A stretch of 16,715 bases of DNA. Origin: Phycisphaerae bacterium (GTDB lineage Bacteria; Planctomycetota; Phycisphaerae; Sedimentisphaerales; UBA12454). The DNA lies in NCBI GenBank assembly GCA_028712345.1, contig JAQTQF010000009.1:1-16715 (forward strand), in the 5' to 3' direction. The translations under genes were made by a program, and so were the position numbers. Position 1 is the first letter of the stretch, and each line of letters starts with the position of its first letter. The notes below the pieces were generated by a model that saw only the letters and a program-made list of their open reading frames with translations, was not told where the DNA came from and did no database searches. Below are positions 14,010 to 16,715 of the stretch, one piece after another.

Positions 14010-14990
14010 TTAGTTCTCATCCTTGTTAACGATGCCGCTGATTTGCCCGGCCAGCACAGTGCCATCCTTAATCGCCGAGCCTTCCTTGAAATAAACAAAA
14101 GGTCCTACTCGGCAGTTCTGCCCTATAACCACTTCGCCGTGTATATAAGTAAACGGCTCAATTACCGTATCATGCCCGATTTTTGCGCGAACATCGATCC
14201 ATGTATTCTGCGGGTCAACGATCGTAACGCCGGATTGCATAAGATTGTCCTGAATCCTTCGCTGCATAATCTTTCCCGCTTCGCTGAGATCTTGACGATT
14301 ATTAACTCCTATCGCATCGGCGGCGGCAACAGCCGTTACGGCAACTACTCTATGCCCAGCCGATATAATCAGATGCAGAGCGTCGGTCAGATAATATTCT
14401 TTTTTTACATTGTTCGGCGTAATTTTGCCCAACGCATCGAACAATATTTGATTTTTGAAACAATAATAGCTCGGATTAACTTCCCTTATGGTTTTTTGCT
14501 GACCCTTACAGTCGCCGTCTTCGACGATTCCCTGAATATTGCCGTAGCTGTCGCGAACTATTCTGCCATAACCGCTCGGATTATCCAGAACCGCTGTTGC
14601 GAGCGTTGCTGATGAGGCCTCTTTTTCGTGCTTGTCAACGAGAGTCCTGATAATTTCGGCACGAATCAAAGGCATATCACCGCAGATTACAAGGGTATCG
14701 CCGGTGAAATCGGCTAAATGTTCTTTGCAGCACAAAACCGCATGGCCGGTGCCCTTTTGTTCTTTCTGCTCTACCCAGACGAGATTTTTGTCGTCGCCGA
14801 ACCGTTCGATTATCTGGTCTTTGCCATAGCCGACAATAACATAAGCCTTTTCAATACCAGCACTTCGGCAGGCATCGATGACATAGGCCAGCATCGGTCT
14901 GCCGCATACTTCGTGCAGAACCTTGGGCAGTTTGGTATTCATTCTGCTGCTTACGCCAGCGGCTAAAATTATCGCTACTTTTTCAGACAC
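14010..14990 (-). CDS. glmU: N-acetylglucosamine-1-phosphate uridyltransferase (short GlmU without acetyltransferase half)
   Basis: Makes UDP-GlcNAc, precursor of peptidoglycan and of the lipid A made by the lpx genes downstream. It has 326 residues against 456 in E. coli. The uridyltransferase domain (1 to about 230) is complete: LAAGVSSRMNTKLPK at 9-23, GTGHAV at 80-85, Asp105 in CGDMPL, GYGRI at 140-144, IVEDGD, EVNPS and GVNN at 228-231. A short beta-helix segment (about 254-318) follows, then the protein ends. The acetyltransferase active-site coils that make GlcNAc-1-P in full GlmU are absent. prs begins 11 bp later, so there is no room for a frameshifted remainder. GTG at 14990 is the start; an in-frame TGA lies two codons upstream and GGATGAG precedes it. 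A different sugar nucleotidyltransferase is possible, but the glmU-prs neighbourhood supports this call. Confidence 0.9.
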   Translation of the reverse strand: MSEKVAIILAAGVSSRMNTKLPKVLHEVCGRPMLAYVIDACRSAGIEKAYVIVGYGKDQIIERFGDDKNLVWVEQKEQKGTGHAVLCCKEHLADFTGDTLVICGDMPLIRAEIIRTLVDKHEKEASSATLATAVLDNPSGYGRIVRDSYGNIQGIVEDGDCKGQQKTIREVNPSYYCFKNQILFDALGKITPNNVKKEYYLTDALHLIISAGHRVVAVTAVAAADAIGVNNRQDLSEAGKIMQRRIQDNLMQSGVTIVDPQNTWIDVRAKIGHDTVIEPFTYIHGEVVIGQNCRVGPFVYFKEGSAIKDGTVLAGQISGIVNKDEN

Positions 14991-15027
14991 AACTCATCCA
15001 TTTTATTAAAACTTTTAACTTTTTCAA

Positions 15028-15099
15028 CTACCCGGCTTGGACTCGAACCAAGAATGGAGGCACCAAAAGCCTCTGTGTTACCGATTACACCACCGGGTA
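15028..15099 (-). tRNA. tRNA-Gln (anticodon UUG)
   Basis: On the minus strand a complete cloverleaf can be drawn by hand. The acceptor TACCCGG/CCGGGTA has 7 bp, including the U1-A72 pair typical of glutamine tRNAs. The D stem is GTGT/ACAC with loop AATCGGTA. The anticodon stem is GAGGC/GCCTC with loop TTTTGGT, giving anticodon TTG. The variable loop has 4 nt. The T stem is CTTGG/CCAAG with loop TTCGAGT. The discriminator base is G, right for glutamine. The 3' CCA is not encoded. It lies 37 bp upstream of glmU on the same strand and may be the first product of the long transcript. Confidence 0.96.
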
Positions 15100-15188
15100 A
15101 ATACCAATCGGTATTATTCTGTCGCGTCAAACGGTTTATATCCATTCATTCCGGCTTCGCTTACCCGCGGACAACGGTACATATTCCA

Positions 15189-15218
15189 TCAAAATCAATA
15201 TAAGTCATTCAAAATCAA
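15189..15218. repeat. Direct repeat at the candidate tRNA-Gln/glmU promoter
   Basis: TCAAAATCAA occurs at 15189-15198 and again at 15209-15218, 20 bp apart start to start, about two helical turns. The copies overlap the -10 box and the spacer of the candidate promoter, a position where a dimeric regulator could act. The region is AT-rich, so chance is possible. Confidence 0.3.
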
Positions 15219-15226
15219 ACAGTTAA
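15197..15226 (-). promoter_or_regulatory. Candidate sigma-70 promoter for tRNA-Gln and the glmU-lpxA cluster
   Basis: On the minus strand TTAACT (15221-15226, 4 of 6) and TATATT (15197-15202, 5 of 6) are separated by 18 bp, with AT-rich sequence upstream. The start would fall near 15190, about 90 nt before the tRNA. No other comparably good promoter was seen before glmU, and internal gaps of the cluster are too short to judge. Confidence 0.35.
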
Positions 15227-15310
15227 GATTGGTTAAAATAGCAAAAACAAAGCAAGCCCATAAATTCTCAATCTGCAATGTTAAATCTTCAACTTTACTG
15301 TTTTCACGGT

Positions 15311-15381
15311 GTCCGTTTTCGAGTTCGGACCGGTTGGGTCCTGTCGGAGGCCAGAATCGGCTATGCCGTGATGCGGCCGAC
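15311..15381. other. GC-richer islet of overlapping inverted repeats, unknown function
   Basis: Several inverted repeats are packed into 70 bp. GTCCG (15311-15315) pairs with CGGAC (15326-15330). GGACC (15327-15331) pairs with GGTCC (15337-15341) and would exclude the first stem. GTCGG (15343-15347) pairs with CCGAC (15377-15381) and encloses CGGC/GCCG (15358-15368). It lies between the two divergent candidate promoters. It does not show the conserved core of SRP RNA, RNase P RNA, tmRNA or 6S RNA. It could be a small RNA, a dispersed repeat or a decayed gene. Confidence 0.35.
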
Positions 15382-15407
15382 CCTTAATATTCCTATTGTT
15401 ACCCCGT

Positions 15408-15436
15408 TCGACAGAGGACTTGGGCGACACTATACA
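15408..15436 (+). promoter_or_regulatory. Candidate sigma-70 promoter of tmk
   Basis: TCGACA (15408-15413, 5 of 6) and TATACA (15431-15436, 4 of 6) are separated by 17 bp. Transcription would start near 15443 and give a leader of about 148 nt before the tmk ATG at 15591. An alternative pair, TTGGCC (15553-15558) and TATCTT (15576-15581), would start almost at the ATG and lose the ribosome site, so it is less likely. Confidence 0.35.
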
Positions 15437-15479
15437 CGCCTGCTATCGACAAAGCAAGAGATTTTTCTTGAGTAAAAGG

Positions 15480-15588
15480 GTGTTTTTCAGTACTGATAAG
15501 GGCGGCGAAAGTCAAAAACTAATCAAAAACACTCCGCCAGTCGGCAATTCTTTTGGCCGGCCGGACTAATTATTGTATCTTAGGCGGG
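15480..15588 (+). promoter_or_regulatory. tmk leader element: pseudoknot-like pairing and possible Shine-Dalgarno masking
   Basis: In the putative leader GTGTTTTT (15480-15487) is complementary to AAAAACAC (15525-15532). GGCGG (15501-15505) is complementary to CCGCC (15534-15538). The order 1-2-1'-2' is that of an H-type pseudoknot. The same CCGCC is also complementary to GGCGG at 15583-15587, which is the core of the tmk ribosome site AGGCGGG. The two pairings of CCGCC exclude each other. This is seen in sequence only; the short stems could be coincidence. Confidence 0.3.
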
Positions 15589-15590
15589 TT

Positions 15591-16214
15591 ATGCTCAATA
15601 AATTAAAACAACGGTTTATAGTTCTCGACGGGCCGGACGGCTGCGGAAAGAGTACGCAGACCACTCGTCTGGCTGAACATATTAAAAAGGCAGGCATCGA
15701 GGTTTCGGTTTTTCGCGACCCAGGCTCGACAACCATCGGCGAACAAATAAGAAGCGTTCTTCTCGATACCAAAAATTCCAAAATGTCCGACCGGACAGAG
15801 CTTCTGCTCTATATGGCCAGCCGGGCACAGCTTTGGCAGGAACAAATCGCTCCGGCACTGGCGGCGGGAAATTGCGTTCTGCTGGACCGCTGGCTTTCGA
15901 GCTCCTGCGCCTATCAGGGGTTTGCCGGCGGACTGGGAATCGCAAAGGTCCTCAACATTGCCGAGCACAGTCTTGAGCAAGTCTGGCCGGATTTGACGAT
16001 TATCTTAGATGTTGACTTGGCGACTGCAAGAGAAAGAATGAATCGCGATTTCGACAGGATGGAACAAAAGGCTTCTGAATATCATAAAAATGTCCGCACA
16101 GGTTTTCTTGAACTTGCCGAGATGCGCGACGACATTATCGTACTCGATGCACAGGATGAGGTTGAACTCGTGCACAAAAGAATAGTTCGAACAATTGAAA
16201 AGTTTTTTGATTAA
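15591..16214 (+). CDS. tmk: Thymidylate kinase
   Basis: Phosphorylates dTMP to dTDP for DNA synthesis. It has 207 residues. The P-loop GPDGCGKST lies at 14-22. FRDPGSTTIGEQIR at 41-54 is a variant of the usual TREPGGTxxGExIR. The DRW motif (99-101, usually DRY) is followed by SSSCAYQGF. The lid region RMNRDFDRMEQKASEYHKNV spans about 149-168, with the R-x(n)-DR-x-E pattern. The frame extends to a TTG at 15573, but ATG at 15591 has AGGCGGG directly upstream and starts at the usual place before the first strand. The gene is divergent from the large cluster and followed by holB on the same strand, the tmk-holB pairing common in bacteria. Confidence 0.95.
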   Translation: MLNKLKQRFIVLDGPDGCGKSTQTTRLAEHIKKAGIEVSVFRDPGSTTIGEQIRSVLLDTKNSKMSDRTELLLYMASRAQLWQEQIAPALAAGNCVLLDRWLSSSCAYQGFAGGLGIAKVLNIAEHSLEQVWPDLTIILDVDLATARERMNRDFDRMEQKASEYHKNVRTGFLELAEMRDDIIVLDAQDEVELVHKRIVRTIEKFFD

Positions 16215-16217
16215 GTG

Positions 16218-16272
16218 GATGGGTGAATGAGTAGACGAGTAGATGAGTTACTCGTTTACCCTTTCACTCATC
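16218..16272. repeat. Long imperfect hairpin between tmk and holB
   Basis: Two 24-nt arms (16218-16241 and 16249-16272) are complementary at 20 positions, with two further G-T pairs, around a 7-nt loop GATGAGT. The element begins 4 nt after the tmk stop and is built from degenerate 7-nt units such as GAGTAGA, CGAGTAG and ATGAGTT. No T tract follows on either strand, so it is not a standard intrinsic terminator. It may stabilise the 3' end of tmk mRNA or be a repeat-derived insertion. Confidence 0.75.
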
Positions 16273-16291
16273 AACGCATTTACAGTATAAA
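16263..16291 (+). promoter_or_regulatory. Candidate promoter immediately upstream of holB
   Basis: TTCACT (16263-16268, 4 of 6) and TATAAA (16286-16291, 5 of 6) are 17 bp apart. The -10 box ends only 4 nt before the holB ATG at 16296, so transcription would start at or just inside the start codon. No ribosome site is visible before holB. Either the message is leaderless or the match is fortuitous and holB is read from the tmk transcript. Confidence 0.2.
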
Positions 16292-16295
16292 TTTT

Positions 16296-16715
16296 ATGAA
16301 TTTATCCGATATTTTTTGTCAGGACAGAGCCGTCAGCGGTTTGCAGCGGGCTTTCGCGGCGGGGAAGATTCCTCACGCCCAGATTTTCGCCGGTCCCGAA
16401 GGTATCGGAAAGTTTACTACCGCAAAATGCTGGGCAAAACTGCTGCTATGCGCATCGCCCGTTCCCAAAAACGGCCTTCCCGTAAGCTGCGACAAATGCC
16501 CGTCCTGCATCAGGTTTGAGGAAGGGGCGCACCCGGACTTTCATCATATATATAAGGAGCTGCTGAAGTTTTCAAAAGACGCGGCAAACAGGAAAAGAAC
16601 GCCTATTGACCTGCCCATAGATGTTGTTCGGGAATTTGTTTTGGAGAAGATTTCAAGCAAATCGACGCTCTCGGCCTCAAAGGTATTCGTGATAAGCGAA
16701 GCGGAAAAACTGAAT
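16296..16715 (+). CDS. holB: DNA polymerase III delta-prime subunit, N-terminal part
   Basis: Subunit of the clamp loader that opens and places the sliding clamp on DNA. The 140 residues from ATG 16296 run to the window edge with no stop. HAQIFAGPEGIGKFTTAK at 27-44 is the AAA+ P-loop region. Cys52, Cys65, Cys68 and Cys71 (CDKCPSC) form the zinc module found in delta-prime and gamma/tau. AHPDFHHI at 78-85 and KVFVISEAEKLN at 129-140 (Walker B region) match the family. The P-loop reads GKF where active ATPases have GKT or GKS; delta-prime is usually a degenerate ATPase, so this supports holB over dnaX. No Shine-Dalgarno precedes the ATG. Position after tmk also fits. Confidence 0.93.
   Translation, partial: MNLSDIFCQDRAVSGLQRAFAAGKIPHAQIFAGPEGIGKFTTAKCWAKLLLCASPVPKNGLPVSCDKCPSCIRFEEGAHPDFHHIYKELLKFSKDAANRKRTPIDLPIDVVREFVLEKISSKSTLSASKVFVISEAEKLN

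Larger units (their letters stand above)
15100..15590. other. Divergent intergenic region between tRNA-Gln/glmU and tmk
   Basis: This is the only non-coding stretch over 300 bp. Going left to right it holds a small inverted repeat AATACC/GGTATT just upstream of the tRNA (15100-15115), an AT-rich part with a candidate minus-strand promoter and a direct repeat (15189-15226), a GC-richer islet with nested inverted repeats (about 15305-15385), a candidate plus-strand promoter (15408-15436), and a tmk leader with self-complementary blocks (15480-15588). A 65-codon plus-strand frame (15278-15475) has no ribosome site and no recognisable similarity, and I do not call it a gene. Confidence 0.7.

Noticed and set aside
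15305..15385. Possible SRP, RNase P, tmRNA or 6S RNA gene
   Set aside because: The conserved core sequences of these RNAs were looked for by eye on both strands and not found.
15278..15475. 65-codon frame in the intergenic islet
   Set aside because: It has no ribosome site and no recognisable family, and it runs through the inverted repeats and the candidate tmk promoter. Kept only as a note in the intergenic entry.
16316..16519. 67-codon plus-strand frame near the right edge
   Set aside because: It is out of frame inside holB, whose own frame has clear P-loop and zinc-module matches.

Overview
The window is a compact, almost entirely coding stretch of a Gram-negative (diderm) bacterial chromosome. 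It carries lipid A genes, BamA and an OmpH/Skp chaperone. The best guess is Planctomycetota, probably a Phycisphaerae-like lineage, with moderate confidence. The reasons are an LpxC-FabZ fusion, a GlmU without its acetyltransferase half, and housekeeping gene order joined directly to outer-membrane genes. No mobile element, CRISPR array or rRNA was seen.

Layout. (1) Positions 1-834, minus strand: the N-terminal 278 residues of UvrA, running off the left edge. A 271-bp AT-rich gap follows, with a candidate uvrA promoter and a hairpin. (2) Positions 1106-15099, minus strand: one uninterrupted co-directional cluster. In transcription order (right to left) it is tRNA-Gln(UUG), glmU (short), prs, rplY/ctc, pth, rpsF, ssb, rpsR, rplI, dnaB, bamA, ompH/skp, lpxD, lpxC-fabZ, lpxA, and a Gfo/Idh/MocA oxidoreductase. 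Gaps between protein genes are 70 bp or less, and lpxD/lpxC and probably rplI/dnaB overlap. (3) Positions 15100-15590: a divergent intergenic region with a candidate promoter on each strand, a GC-richer islet of inverted repeats, and a structured-looking tmk leader. (4) Positions 15591-16715, plus strand: tmk, a long intergenic hairpin, and the N-terminal 140 residues of the DNA polymerase III delta-prime subunit (holB), running off the right edge.

The big cluster reads as two conserved blocks joined head to tail. The first resembles the Bacillus-type gcaD(glmU)-prs-ctc-spoVC(pth) and rpsF-ssb-rpsR / rplI-dnaB orders. The second resembles the E. coli bamA-skp-lpxD-fabZ-lpxA order, with fabZ replaced by the lpxC-fabZ fusion. 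Functionally it links UDP-GlcNAc synthesis (GlmU), PRPP synthesis, translation and replication proteins, outer-membrane protein assembly (BamA, OmpH) and the first steps of lipid A synthesis, which consume UDP-GlcNAc (LpxA, LpxC, LpxD). The oxidoreductase at the end resembles UDP-GlcNAc 3-dehydrogenases and may modify the LpxA substrate.

Most of the window is ordinary conserved housekeeping sequence. The points most worth a second look are the truncated GlmU, the GnnA-like enzyme beside lpxA without a visible aminotransferase partner, two heptanucleotide-patterned intergenic elements (bamA/ompH and tmk/holB), and possible alternative base pairing in the tmk leader that includes the Shine-Dalgarno. 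I saw nothing I would call a new defence or mobile system.
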